Assembly (NCBI RefSeq): GCF_012986595.1
Contig: NZ_JAAQYM010000007.1
Span: forward strand, 1-64,000
Source of the DNA: Pseudomonas koreensis
GTDB taxonomy: Bacteria; Pseudomonadota; Gammaproteobacteria; Pseudomonadales; Pseudomonadaceae
DNA length: 64,000 nt
Reading direction: 5' to 3'
Shown piece by piece: positions 26,078 through 34,984 of the stretch. The number at the start of each line of letters is the position of its first letter. Position 1 is the stretch's first letter. The notes beneath the pieces are model-generated. The model was not told the DNA's origin. It saw nothing but the letters and a program-made list of their open reading frames with translations, and did not search any database. Position numbers and translations under genes: made by a program.

Positions 26078-27094
26078 TCACAGGGCTGTCAGCCTGATCG
26101 TGCTGCCATCGCTGATATTCAGCGCCGCACACAGGTCCGGTGTGAGCGACAGCGGTTGATCGGGCTGGTAATCCAGGTCGGCGACGATGGCCCGGAAGCC
26201 CTGCAGTGCGTCGTTGCTCAGCAGATAGCGGCCCCGGGCGTCGATCTGCGGTTGCTGGCGCACGGTGGCAGTCTGGCTGTGGGCTATCGAACGGATGTTC
26301 GCGGTGCGCGCATACAGGGTCGGGCCGGCGTCGAACAGGTCGATGTAGCTGTTGGTTTCAAAGCCTTCACGTTCGAGGATGTCGAAGGCTTCCTGGCCGT
26401 CCGGGTGAATCCGGCCGATGCATGCCTGCGCCGCCGGGGGCAGCATCGGCACGTAGATCGGGTATTGCGGCATCAGTTCGGCGAGAAAGGTGCGGCTCTG
26501 CAGGCCACACAGGCGCTCGGCCTCGACGTAGGGCAGGTCGAAGAAATGCTTGCCCAGGGCGTCCCAGAACGGCGAGTGGCCGTTCTCGTCGCTGTAGCCG
26601 ACGATTTCGGTGATCACCGCATCGGCAAACCGTTGTGCGTGGGCGGCGATGAACAGCAATCGCGCCCGCGACAGCAATTCGGAAAAGGCGCTGCGCACCA
26701 GCGCGTTGTCGATGTGAAAGCCGCGCAGCAAGGTGTGGTCGTTGAGGTCGTGACACAGCGACAGCGCCGGCACGCCGTGCTCGATGTTCAATTCCCGCGA
26801 GGCACTGGTGAAGTGGCGGTTGCGCAGGCTGTAGAACGGTTCGTTGAAACCGGCAGTAGCGAGGATCTCCGAGCAGCCGACCAGCCGTTGTTGCTCGAGG
26901 TCTTCCAGCACGAAGAAGTAGTTCTCCGGGCCTTGCGCCTGAATGTCGCTGTCGAACGAGGCGCAGGAGCCGGCGATTTTTTCGCGCAGGCGCTCGCTGT
27001 CGTCCGGCAGCGACGTGACGCCGACCAGACTGTCGCGGGCCAGCTGCTGCAATTGCGGCAGGTCGGTTGGCTCGACTGGGCGTAAGACCAGCAT
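26078..27094 (-). CDS. aruF: arginine/ornithine N-succinyltransferase, alpha-type subunit
   Basis: This 338-residue paralogue of aruG begins MLVLRPVEPTDLPQL and contains HSPFWDALGKHFFDLPY and GFETNSYIDLFDAGPTLY. In P. aeruginosa AruF and AruG form a heteromeric succinyltransferase. GGAG lies 9 bases before the ATG. It follows the APC permease across 119 bases on the same strand. Confidence 0.9.
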   Translation of the reverse strand: MLVLRPVEPTDLPQLQQLARDSLVGVTSLPDDSERLREKIAGSCASFDSDIQAQGPENYFFVLEDLEQQRLVGCSEILATAGFNEPFYSLRNRHFTSASRELNIEHGVPALSLCHDLNDHTLLRGFHIDNALVRSAFSELLSRARLLFIAAHAQRFADAVITEIVGYSDENGHSPFWDALGKHFFDLPYVEAERLCGLQSRTFLAELMPQYPIYVPMLPPAAQACIGRIHPDGQEAFDILEREGFETNSYIDLFDAGPTLYARTANIRSIAHSQTATVRQQPQIDARGRYLLSNDALQGFRAIVADLDYQPDQPLSLTPDLCAALNISDGSTIRLTAL

Positions 27095-27213
27095 GGATGC
27101 ACTCCTGTATCAAAGGGTTCGGTGATCCCCACCGAACCTGACTATCACTGTCGGTTGCCACGCTTTAAAGCGGCGGTCGCCTGATTTGTTGTCAGACGCC
27201 GCCCTTTTTCTTG

Positions 27214-28563
27214 TCAGCCATTGCTCGGGTCAGGCAGCGCGGTGCTGGCGCCGAGCTTGTTCAGGAAGAACAGGTACACCAGGCCCAGGGCGATCCAGAT
27301 CAGACCGAGTTTCTGCGCATCGACGCCCATGTTGTACATGATGGCGGCGACGATGATGAAGCCGATCACCGGGCAGATCAGATGGCGTACGACCTGACCG
27401 GATTTCTGCCGACGCCAGTAGTAGTTGATCACTGTCAGGTGCAGCAGCATGAAGCCGCTGAGGGCACCGAAGTTGACCAGCGAGGTCAGGGTGTCGACCG
27501 AATTGATGAACAGGTAGCAGATCACCAGCGACAGCACCGCCACCAGGTAAATGCTCAGGTACGGGGTGTTGTGCTTCGGGTGCACCTTGGCCAGCACTTT
27601 GGGCAGCTTGCCGTCGCGAGCCATGCCGAACAGCAGGCGCGACACGGCGGCTTGCGAGGTGATTGCCACTGCCACGCCCCAGGCCAGCGCGGTCGCCACA
27701 CCGGTCAGGGTGGCCAGCCAGCTGCCGGCGGCAATTTCGGCGATTTCATAGAACGCGGTGTCGGCGGACTTGAAGCCCATGCCGGCCGCCAGATCGGTGG
27801 CGATCCAGGTCTGCACGACGAAAATCGCGCCCATCACCACCAGGGTGATCAGCGCCGCTTTGCCGACGCTTTTGCCCGGGTCGCCTTTGATTTCTTCCGC
27901 GAGGGTCGAGATCGCATCGAAGCCGAGGAACGACAGCACCGCAATCGACACCGCTTGCATCAGCAGGGCGAAGTTGAACGTTTCCGGGTGATACAGCGGC
28001 GCCAGGGTCAGCTCGCCGTTGCCGCCACCGTTGTGCAGGGCGTTCCAGGCGTAGAACAGGAAAATCCCCAGCACCACCAGTTGCGCCAGCAGGAAGATGA
28101 TGTTCATCCGTGCGGTGAAGGTGATGCCGCGCAGGTTGACGAACGTCGCGCTGACCAGGAACGCCAGAATGAAGCCGACTTTCGGAATGTCCGGGTACAG
28201 ATGGTTCAGGGCCATCGCCGCGTAGACGTAGAGCAGCGGCGGAATCAGCAGGTAATCGAGCAGCATCAGCCAGCCGGCGATGAAACCGACGTGCTGATTG
28301 AGGCCGCGTTGCGCGTAGGAATATACGGAACCGGCAATCGGAAATGCCCGCGCCATGCTGCCGTAGCTCAGCGCGGTGAACAGCATCGCAACCATGCCGA
28401 TGATGTAGGCCAGCGGCACCATCCCGGGCGCCTCGGCATTGACGTAGCCATACACGCCGAAGGGGGCGATGGGGATCATGAAGATCATCCCGTACACCAC
28501 CAGGTCGGTCAGTGTCAGGCTACGTTTCAACTCCTGTTTGTAGCCAAACTCTTCTATTTCCAT
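27214..28563 (-). CDS. APC-family amino acid/polyamine permease
   Basis: This 449-residue inner-membrane transporter has about twelve hydrophobic segments, the consensus IPIAPFGVYGYV in the first helix and the GFDAISTLAEEIKGDPGKS loop found in amine/amino-acid importers such as YeeF/PlaP-type putrescine carriers. AAGGAG lies 7 bases before the ATG. It lies between the N-formylglutamate amidohydrolase-like gene and aruFG, so it probably imports the substrate of this cluster. The substrate cannot be read from the sequence. Confidence 0.88.
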   Translation of the reverse strand: MEIEEFGYKQELKRSLTLTDLVVYGMIFMIPIAPFGVYGYVNAEAPGMVPLAYIIGMVAMLFTALSYGSMARAFPIAGSVYSYAQRGLNQHVGFIAGWLMLLDYLLIPPLLYVYAAMALNHLYPDIPKVGFILAFLVSATFVNLRGITFTARMNIIFLLAQLVVLGIFLFYAWNALHNGGGNGELTLAPLYHPETFNFALLMQAVSIAVLSFLGFDAISTLAEEIKGDPGKSVGKAALITLVVMGAIFVVQTWIATDLAAGMGFKSADTAFYEIAEIAAGSWLATLTGVATALAWGVAVAITSQAAVSRLLFGMARDGKLPKVLAKVHPKHNTPYLSIYLVAVLSLVICYLFINSVDTLTSLVNFGALSGFMLLHLTVINYYWRRQKSGQVVRHLICPVIGFIIVAAIMYNMGVDAQKLGLIWIALGLVYLFFLNKLGASTALPDPSNG

Positions 28564-28650
28564 GAAGCGAACTCCTTGTCAGCCTATCCAGCGTTTTTAG
28601 TTGTTATGTCGATCCGTCGTGTACAGCGTCAGCAGTTTTAACAGCATTCG

Positions 28651-29403
28651 TTACAGCAGGGGCGCCAAGCGCTCGGCCCACAGCGCGGCGGCTTCGGGGC
28701 TGCGCAGCAGATCGTTGCGCACCTCGATCAGCACCGACTCCAGGCCTCGGGCATCGCCGTGCACCGGCACGGTCATGTCGCCCAGCGGATCAATCCGGTA
28801 CGGCTGGTTGCCCGCGACTTTCAGCGGGTACTGGCCGAGGCCGTCGATCACCCGCTGCGCATAAGCGCTGGCCTGACCGAACAGCACGCCGACTTCCAGC
28901 GAGCGCGGCTGGCCGTAATACACCGGGGTAAAACTGTGAATCCCTACGACCCGCACCGGCTGGCCCTGCGCGACGCGCTCGTCGATCAAGGTCTGCAACT
29001 GGGCGTGAAACGGTTTGAACAGGTTCTGGCGCCGGTATTCGCGGGTGGCCTCATCCAGGTCGCGGTTGCCGGGCACCTGATAAATCTCGCTTTGCGCCGG
29101 GATGCTGTCAGGGGCATGCCGGGGCCGGTTGAGGTCGATCAGCAGCCGTGAATAGTTGGCGCTCAACAGCGTCGCCCCAAGTTTTTCCGACAGCGCTTCG
29201 GCCAGTTGCAAGGCACCGATGTCCCAGGCGATGTGTTCGCGCGCGGCTGCATCGTCCAGGCCCAGATTGTTCAGGGCTTCGGGGATGTAGCGGCTGGCGT
29301 GCTCACACACCAGGATCAACGGATGCGATGAATCTTCGCGGCTCAGGTTGTAGACCGGGCGGGTATACAACCCCAGCTCGGCGGATTCAGTACAGGCGTG
29401 CAT
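28651..29403 (-). CDS. N-formylglutamate amidohydrolase-family enzyme
   Basis: This 250-residue member of the HutG-type N-formylglutamate amidohydrolase fold shows family motifs LVCEHASRYIP, EHIAWDIGA, LIDLNRPRH and VVGIHSFTPVY. It should be a zinc hydrolase that removes an N-acyl group from an acidic amino acid or related compound. Its start overlaps the end of the glutamine-synthetase-like gene; ATG at 29403 or GTG at 29412 are both possible. No other hut genes are here, so histidine degradation is unlikely to be its role. Confidence 0.85.
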   Translation of the reverse strand: MHACTESAELGLYTRPVYNLSREDSSHPLILVCEHASRYIPEALNNLGLDDAAAREHIAWDIGALQLAEALSEKLGATLLSANYSRLLIDLNRPRHAPDSIPAQSEIYQVPGNRDLDEATREYRRQNLFKPFHAQLQTLIDERVAQGQPVRVVGIHSFTPVYYGQPRSLEVGVLFGQASAYAQRVIDGLGQYPLKVAGNQPYRIDPLGDMTVPVHGDARGLESVLIEVRNDLLRSPEAAALWAERLAPLL

Positions 29404-30718
29404 AGTGCTCACACAGGTCAGCGGGCGAGAGCTGTTCCGTCAGCGCCAGTTCCTCGGTTTTAAGGGCGTGGTAAGTGTCGAGCAACGGCTTGGGCAGCCA
29501 TTGGTTGAAGGCTGCACTGTCACGCAGGCAATCCAGCGCCTGGGCCAGCGAGGCGGGCAGGGCAACGATGCCCCGGGCCTTGCGTTGCTCGTCGTTGAGT
29601 GAATCGGGAATTTCATCGGTGATCGCGTTCAGCGCCAGACGCTGTTCGATGCCCAGCCGTCCGGCGATCAGCAGCGCGGCCATCGCCAGGTGCGGCGAGG
29701 CGGTGGCGTCCATGGCGCGGAATTCCAGGTTGTACTGCGCCGCCACGGACTTGCCGCCCAGGCTCACGGTCGGGCAGATACGCAAAGCCGCTTCGCGGTT
29801 CTGCTGCCCCAGGCAGGCGTAGGACGCGCTCCAGTGATGTGGCTGCAAACGCTCGTACGACACCGGCGTCGGCGCGGTGAATGCACACAGCGCCGGCAGG
29901 TAATGCAGAACCCCGGCGGCCCAATGCTGGCCGAGGGTCGACAGGCCGTTGCTGGTGCCCGCGTCGTAGAGCATCGGCAGGCCTTGCAGATCGAGCAGGC
30001 TGATGTGCAGGTGCACACCGTTGCACACCGCGTCGGCCTTGGTTTTCGGCGCGAAGCTGACGTCGACGCCCATTTGCCGGGCGATTTCGCGGGTGATCTC
30101 GCGCACGTTCACCGCGCGATCCGCCGCTGCCACACCGCGGGTCGGTCGGCAGGTGATTTCGTATTGATGCTTGCCGTATTCGGGCAGGAACATTTCCGGC
30201 TCGACGCCGCCGGCGCGCAGGGCACTGAGCAGCCAGCCGCCGAATTCGGCGCCCTGACGCTGTGCTTCGAGAGAGAACGCCAAGTGTTCGGCGAAGCCGG
30301 CATGCAGGTTGAATTCGTGTTCGAACGCGGCGTTGACCTGCAACCCGAGGTCATCGCGATAGCGCTCGATTTCATCGCGCAACAGCGTGCGCGGGCAGGC
30401 GCTCCACGGGCGGCCATCGGTTTCGCGGATGTCGCCGTGAATGAAGTCCAGCGCCGGGGCTGCAGCGTCCGGGCCGTTGCCGACGGTGACGCGGCTGGCA
30501 AGATCGGGGATCAGCCGCAAATCGCCATAAGCACCCCACGGGTTGGTGGAGGCGATGATGTCCTGGGGCGTCAGCGCACTGTTGGCCGGCACCCAGCCGC
30601 AACCGGCGGCTTGATAATGCTCCAGCTCGTCGGTGGGAAACGAGCGGCCACGGGTGATGCCGATCAGGTCGGTGGTGACGATGGTGGTCATCGGCAACGG
30701 CGTCAGGCGTTCGCTCAT
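29387..30718 (-). CDS. glutamine synthetase-like gamma-glutamyl ligase
   Basis: This 443-residue GS-fold ligase is of the type that gamma-glutamylates amines (PuuA, GlnA3 and IpuC-like) rather than ammonia. It keeps the metal and glutamate motifs AFEHEFNLH, CNGVHLHISL and EFRAMDATASPHLAMAALL. The ATG at 30718 overlaps the cysteine hydrolase stop by 4 bases (ATGA). Upstream in-frame codons belong to the preceding gene read in another frame. With a permease, an amidase-type hydrolase and a formylglutamate hydrolase it suggests glutamylation as the entry step for an amine. Confidence 0.85.
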   Translation of the reverse strand: MSERLTPLPMTTIVTTDLIGITRGRSFPTDELEHYQAAGCGWVPANSALTPQDIIASTNPWGAYGDLRLIPDLASRVTVGNGPDAAAPALDFIHGDIRETDGRPWSACPRTLLRDEIERYRDDLGLQVNAAFEHEFNLHAGFAEHLAFSLEAQRQGAEFGGWLLSALRAGGVEPEMFLPEYGKHQYEITCRPTRGVAAADRAVNVREITREIARQMGVDVSFAPKTKADAVCNGVHLHISLLDLQGLPMLYDAGTSNGLSTLGQHWAAGVLHYLPALCAFTAPTPVSYERLQPHHWSASYACLGQQNREAALRICPTVSLGGKSVAAQYNLEFRAMDATASPHLAMAALLIAGRLGIEQRLALNAITDEIPDSLNDEQRKARGIVALPASLAQALDCLRDSAAFNQWLPKPLLDTYHALKTEELALTEQLSPADLCEHYARLY

Positions 30719-31359
30719 GGGCGCATCTCCTGCAACCGGCCGAGCACGGTTTGCGTGTCGGTGATCCAGCAGTAGCCCTTGATCGCGTTCAGGCAGGCGT
30801 CGTGTCGCGCCTGGGTGTAGGTGGCACAGGCGTCTTCGACCAGCGTCACCAGATAGCCACGGTCGGCGGCGTCGCGCACGGCCATGTCGACACACTGGTC
30901 GGTGACGATGCCGGCAATGATCAGGTGACGGGTTTCGAGGTTGCGCAGCACGTAATCGATGTTGGTCGAGTTGAACACCCCGGACGAGGTTTTCGGCAGC
31001 ACGATTTCGTTCACCACCGGGGTCAGGTCGTCGATGATCCGCGCCTGCTCACTGCCCTTGGGCAGGTGCATGTCCGACAGTTTGTGGTCCAGCGAGCGGT
31101 CGCGGCCGTCGGCGGTCAGGCTCTCGATGATGGTGTGCAGCACGTTCTGCCGCGCTTCGCGAAAGGCACTGAGCAACCGGCGTTGATTAGGCACCACCTG
31201 CATGTGCGCGCGGGTCAGGAAATATTCGGCGTCCGGGCCGTCGAGGTGCGGGTCGAACTGCGGTTCGAGCCAGGCACGCTGCATGTCCACCAGCAACAAC
31301 GCAGTGTGGTCGGTGACAAACGGCAGATCCCGCGGCGAGCGGTGGGGAAGGCTGAACAT
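30715..31359 (-). CDS. isochorismatase-family cysteine hydrolase
   Basis: This 214-residue hydrolase has the triad of the family: Asp in ALLLVDMQRAW, Lys in VLPKTSSGVFNST and Cys in GIVTDQCVDMAVRDA. Relatives hydrolyse amides such as N-carbamoyl compounds, ureidoacrylate (RutB) or nicotinamide. It lies 2 bases downstream of the RpiR gene and overlaps the ligase gene, so it belongs to the same transcript. The substrate is unknown. Confidence 0.88.
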   Translation of the reverse strand: MFSLPHRSPRDLPFVTDHTALLLVDMQRAWLEPQFDPHLDGPDAEYFLTRAHMQVVPNQRRLLSAFREARQNVLHTIIESLTADGRDRSLDHKLSDMHLPKGSEQARIIDDLTPVVNEIVLPKTSSGVFNSTNIDYVLRNLETRHLIIAGIVTDQCVDMAVRDAADRGYLVTLVEDACATYTQARHDACLNAIKGYCWITDTQTVLGRLQEMRP

Positions 31360-31361
31360 CC

Positions 31362-32216
31362 TTATTTATCCTCCAGCAGGTGGGTGTTGAACTCATTGCG
31401 CATGGCATCGATGCCTTCCAGGCGATCGGCCAGATCCGGGCTGCGCAGTGTCAGGCAGGCAATCAGCGCTTCGACCTGGGCCAGCGCCGGCACCATGGTG
31501 TCGAACGGCGAGGCCGATTCCACCGGGGCGCTGATGATCAGGTCAGCCAGTTCGCGCAGCGGCGAGGCATAGATGTCGGTGAACAGCACCACCCGCGCGT
31601 TACGGCTCTTTGCGGCACTGGCCACGCGCAAGGCCTGGGTCTGGTAGCGGCGATAGTCGAACAGCAGCACTACGTCCTGACGTTGCAGATCGAACAGCCG
31701 GTCTGGCAGTTGCGCGTTGTCTTCCAGGGCAAAGCAGCCGGGACGCAGCAGACGCATGTGATTGAGCAGGTAGTTGGCCATCAGGCCGCTGAAGCGTCCG
31801 CCGAAGCAGTAGATCTGGTGCCGGGTGTCGAGCAGCCAGTCCAGCAGAATGCGCACGTCTTCGGGCTGGGTCAGGGCCTGGGTTTCCACCAGTTGGCGCT
31901 GACTGTCGGCCAGATAATGGCCCCAGGCATCGTCCTTGTTCAGCTGCGAACGCGGCTGCAACAGTGTGCGTGGCGAACGCAGGCGGTGGTCCATGTCGCT
32001 GAGCAGGGCGTCCTGAAATTCGGCATAACCGCCGAATCCGAGCTTCTTCACCAGCCGCACGATGGTCGGATCGCTGACGCCGGCGTGTTCGGCCAGACGC
32101 GCCATCGGACCCAGGCCGTTGCGTGGATACTGGTCGAGCAGGGCGCGAATCACTTTGCGCTCCGACGGCGTCAGTTCCAGGCCGGGATCGGTGATCAAGT
32201 CTCTTAGAGGGGGCAT
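31362..32216 (-). CDS. MurR/RpiR-family transcriptional regulator
   Basis: This 284-residue regulator has an N-terminal helix-turn-helix (MARLAEHAGVSDPTIVRLVKKLGF is the recognisable region, residues about 38-62) and a C-terminal SIS domain (IYCFGGRFSGLMANY, VVLFTDIYASPLRELAD), which usually senses a phosphosugar but in some members senses other ligands. It leads the catabolic cluster, 2 bases before the cysteine hydrolase. Two TGTAAC-type palindromes upstream are likely its own operators, suggesting autoregulation. Confidence 0.9.
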   Translation of the reverse strand: MPPLRDLITDPGLELTPSERKVIRALLDQYPRNGLGPMARLAEHAGVSDPTIVRLVKKLGFGGYAEFQDALLSDMDHRLRSPRTLLQPRSQLNKDDAWGHYLADSQRQLVETQALTQPEDVRILLDWLLDTRHQIYCFGGRFSGLMANYLLNHMRLLRPGCFALEDNAQLPDRLFDLQRQDVVLLFDYRRYQTQALRVASAAKSRNARVVLFTDIYASPLRELADLIISAPVESASPFDTMVPALAQVEALIACLTLRSPDLADRLEGIDAMRNEFNTHLLEDK

Positions 32217-32277
32217 CCGGGCTCCTGCTGGATGAGGGGGTGTCGAATTCGTTTCACAATCCGCTAAAACAGTATTT

Positions 32278-32367
32278 ATGTAACTCAGGTTACATGTCTA
32301 GTGAATTTTTACCGGTAGCGATTCAGCGTTTAAATAACGTGAGAGGCCTGTGTAACAAGGGCTACAC
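32278..32367. promoter_or_regulatory. two operator-like palindromes upstream of the RpiR gene
   Basis: ATGTAAC-TCAG-GTTACAT at 32278-32295 is a perfect palindrome. GTGTAAC-AAGG-GCTACAC at 32350-32367 has the same 7-4-7 layout with one mismatch. RpiR-family proteins such as HexR bind TGTA...TACA sites. They lie in a 331-base gap between rpiR and the rightward phosphatase gene; the rest of the gap shows nothing I recognise. Confidence 0.55.
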
Positions 32368-32547
32368 CGATGTCGCTGGCCTTTGTAGTCCATTGCCCAT
32401 CGGCGTGTAAGACATTGCCGTTTTTTCATGTTCAGCAGGTTGGACGCCGAGGTTGCGAGCTCACCCGCGCGGCCCGGTTTGCGGCACAATTGCCCCAAGA
32501 CCGGCCGTTTGCAGCCGATTCAACGATATTCAGCGAGTGCAAACCCT

Positions 32548-33117
32548 GTGCAATCCACCCGTTTGACTTTGATTTGCCATGCTCGAACCGTCGCACAGAA
32601 ATTGTCGCGTTTTCCTACGAACGAGCCTGTTGAAAATCAGCCATTGGCGCGCGGTGTGCTGGCAAAACAGTTCGGTAGTGCCACGCGTCTGCTGTGCGGG
32701 CCGGAATTGCGCACGCGCCAGACCGCCGAGTGGTTCGGTGCGGCACCGCAAGTGGACGAAGCGCTGCGCGATTGCGACTGGGGGCGCTGGCACGGGCAAG
32801 CGATCAAGGATCTGCAACTGAACGAGGCCGAGGCCTTGCAGGCGTGGATCAACGATCCGCAGGTGGCACCCCATGGTGGCGAGTCGGTGTGGCAATTAGG
32901 CGAACGGGTCGCGGCATGGCTGCACAGCTTGCAGGCCACGCCGGGACACGTCGTGGCGATCACCCATCCATTCGTGGTGCGCGCTGCGTTAATGCAGGTG
33001 GTGCAGGGGGCAGCGTTCAACGCCATCGATGTCGAACCGCTGTCAGTGGTCGAGTTGCGGTTCAACGGCATCTGGCGGCTACGCTTGCCGGGTATCAATC
33101 TTGCGGGAGCACAGTGA
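32548..33117 (+). CDS. histidine phosphatase-family protein upstream of cobF
   Basis: This 189-residue protein (from GTG at 32548) is of the phosphoglycerate-mutase fold. The usual RHG motif is changed to CHA (LICHART), keeping the nucleophilic His but losing the Arg. Other family parts are kept: CGPELRTRQTAEWFG, a DWGRWHG acid region and the second catalytic His in AITHPFVVRAAL. It overlaps cobF by one base (TGATG), so a cobalamin-linked role (alpha-ribazole phosphatase-like) is possible. The start is uncertain because the frame stays open to 32428. Confidence 0.7.
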   Translation: MQSTRLTLICHARTVAQKLSRFPTNEPVENQPLARGVLAKQFGSATRLLCGPELRTRQTAEWFGAAPQVDEALRDCDWGRWHGQAIKDLQLNEAEALQAWINDPQVAPHGGESVWQLGERVAAWLHSLQATPGHVVAITHPFVVRAALMQVVQGAAFNAIDVEPLSVVELRFNGIWRLRLPGINLAGAQ

Positions 33118-33872
33118 TGAAACGACTGCTGGTCATCGGCATCGGCGCCGGAAACCCCGACTACGTCACGATGCAGGCGGTGAAAGCGCTTAACCGCGTG
33201 GACGTGTTCTTCCTGATGGACAAAGGCCAGAGCAAGGACAAGCTGCTCGACCTGCGTCGTGACATCTGTGAACGCTACATCACCCATCCTGGCTATCGAT
33301 TCGTCGAAGCCCACAGCCCGGAACGCGAGCGTGGCGACGTGGACTACACCCGTGCGGTCGAAGATCTGAACCGCGCCAAGCAGGAGACCTTCGAACGGTT
33401 GATCAATGAGGAACTGTCCGACGCCCAGTGTGGTGGTTTCCTGGTCTGGGGTGACCCGGCGCTGTACGACAGCACGATACGCATCCTGCGGGCGATTCTG
33501 GCCTCGGGCCGCTGTGCATTCGAGTTTGAAGTGATCCCCGGCATCACCAGCGTTCAGGCCCTGGCCGCGCAACACAAAGTGCCGTTGAACAGCATCGGTC
33601 AGCCGCTGGAAATCACCACCGGCCGGCGTCTGGCAGCGGGGCAGGTGAGTGACACGGACAGCCTGGTGGTGATGCTCGATGCTGAAGATGCCTACCGCCA
33701 TGTTGCGGATCAGCAGACCGAGATTTACTGGGGCGCCTACCTGGGCACGCCGGATGAGATCCTGATCAGCGGCAAGCTTGAGGATGTGGCAGAGCAGATC
33801 GAGCGAACGCGCAAGGCGGCGCGGGCCGAGCATGGGTGGATCATGGATACCTATTTGTTGCGCAAGCCTTAG
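33117..33872 (+). CDS. cobF: precorrin-6A synthase (deacetylating)
   Basis: This 251-residue SAM-dependent methyltransferase of the aerobic cobalamin pathway methylates precorrin-5 at C1 with loss of acetate to give precorrin-6A. Features are the N-terminal LLVIGIGAGNPDYVTMQA, the VWGDPALYDST loop and VIPGITSVQALAAQ. It is coupled to the preceding phosphatase gene. No other cob genes are nearby. Confidence 0.92.
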   Translation: MKRLLVIGIGAGNPDYVTMQAVKALNRVDVFFLMDKGQSKDKLLDLRRDICERYITHPGYRFVEAHSPERERGDVDYTRAVEDLNRAKQETFERLINEELSDAQCGGFLVWGDPALYDSTIRILRAILASGRCAFEFEVIPGITSVQALAAQHKVPLNSIGQPLEITTGRRLAAGQVSDTDSLVVMLDAEDAYRHVADQQTEIYWGAYLGTPDEILISGKLEDVAEQIERTRKAARAEHGWIMDTYLLRKP

Positions 33873-33896
33873 ATTGTTGCCGTCTGGGCTGGCCCC

Positions 33897-33966
33897 TTCG
33901 CGAGCAGGCTCGCTCCCACTTTTGAAACGCGTCACCCTGTGGGAGCGAGCCTGCTCGCGAAAGCGG
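33897..33966. repeat. REP pair (GTGGGAGCGAGCCTGCTCGC class)
   Basis: An inverted pair of REPs, CGCGAGCAGGCTCGCTCCCA then its complement, lies between the convergent ends of cobF and ftrA. Confidence 0.88.
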
Positions 33967-33979
33967 TTTATGAGTCACC

Positions 33980-34954
33980 TCAGGAAATCGCTTTGACCCC
34001 TCGCCCAAACCGCTCCCGATACACCGACGGCGGCACCCCGACCACGCTGCGAAACGCCACACGAAAACTTTCCACCGAACGATAACCACAGCGCTGGGCA
34101 ATCTGCTCAGTGTTGAGCGCCGTGCTTTCCAGCAATTCCCGCGCCCGGGCCAGGCGTTCGTGTTGCAGCCAGGCCTTGGGCGATTGTCCGCTGGCCTCGC
34201 TGAAACGCCGCAGAAAGGTGCGCTCGCTCATCGCCGCTTCGCTGGCCAGATCACGCACTTCCAGCGGCTGGTGCAGGCGCTCGCGGGCCCACTGCATTAC
34301 CCGCGACAGGTCGTTGCGCGGCGTCGGGCTGACCGGTGTGGGAATGAACTGCGCTTGCCCGCCGGTGCGTTGCGGCGACATCACCAGTCGTCGCGCAACC
34401 GCATTGGCGACCTGAGTGCCGAAGTCCCGAGCCACCAGATGCAGGCAGGCATCGATCCCGGCGGCGCTGCCCGCTGAGGTGATCAACTGGCCGGAATCGA
34501 CGTACAGCACGTCCGGATCCACCGCAATCGCCGGGAAGCGCCGCGCCAGTTCATCGCTGTAGCGCCAGTGCGTGGTCGCGCCGTGGCCGTCGAGCAAGCC
34601 GCTGGCGGCCAGCACAAATACGCCGGAGCAGATCGATAACAGCCGCGCGCCCTGGGCGTGGGCCTGGCGCAATGCCTCGAGCAGGGCCGCGGGTATCGGG
34701 GCTTCACGGTCACGCCATCCGGGAATAACGATGGTGCGCGCTTGCGCCAGCAGTTCCAGGCCGCCGTCGGCCAGTACGTGAATACCGCCCATGGCGCGCA
34801 TCGGCCCTTGATCAACGGCGACGATGCGATGCTCGTACCACGGAAAATCGAATTCCGGCCGCGACAGGCCAAAGATCTCCACGGCAATCCCGAACTCGAA
34901 GGTACAGAGGCCGTCGTAGGCCAGAATCGCGACCAATCCAGGTGAGTCAGGCAT
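33980..34954 (-). CDS. ftrA: AraC-type transcriptional regulator FtrA
   Basis: This 324-residue GlxA-type regulator has an N-terminal DJ-1/PfpI-like sensor domain (LLSICSGVFVLAASGLLDG at about 105) followed by two helix-turn-helix motifs of the AraC family (EAAMSERTFLRRFSEASGQ, QIAQRCGYRSVESFRVAFR). The ATG at 34954 gives the canonical length. It is divergent from a rhodanese gene, the usual FtrA neighbourhood, and an 11-bp direct repeat lies between them. Confidence 0.9.
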   Translation of the reverse strand: MPDSPGLVAILAYDGLCTFEFGIAVEIFGLSRPEFDFPWYEHRIVAVDQGPMRAMGGIHVLADGGLELLAQARTIVIPGWRDREAPIPAALLEALRQAHAQGARLLSICSGVFVLAASGLLDGHGATTHWRYSDELARRFPAIAVDPDVLYVDSGQLITSAGSAAGIDACLHLVARDFGTQVANAVARRLVMSPQRTGGQAQFIPTPVSPTPRNDLSRVMQWARERLHQPLEVRDLASEAAMSERTFLRRFSEASGQSPKAWLQHERLARARELLESTALNTEQIAQRCGYRSVESFRVAFRSVVGVPPSVYRERFGRGVKAIS

Positions 34955-34984
34955 TTGGCGGAAAATTCCCGGTGAGTGTCTTGC

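Noticed and set aside
27120..27213. Possible terminator between aruF and the permease
   Set aside because: The hairpin is imperfect and its T-run faces the plus strand, opposite to both genes.
27211..28641. 476-codon frame opposite the APC permease
   Set aside because: It is a His/Gln/Arg-rich shadow typical of the complement of a membrane protein gene.
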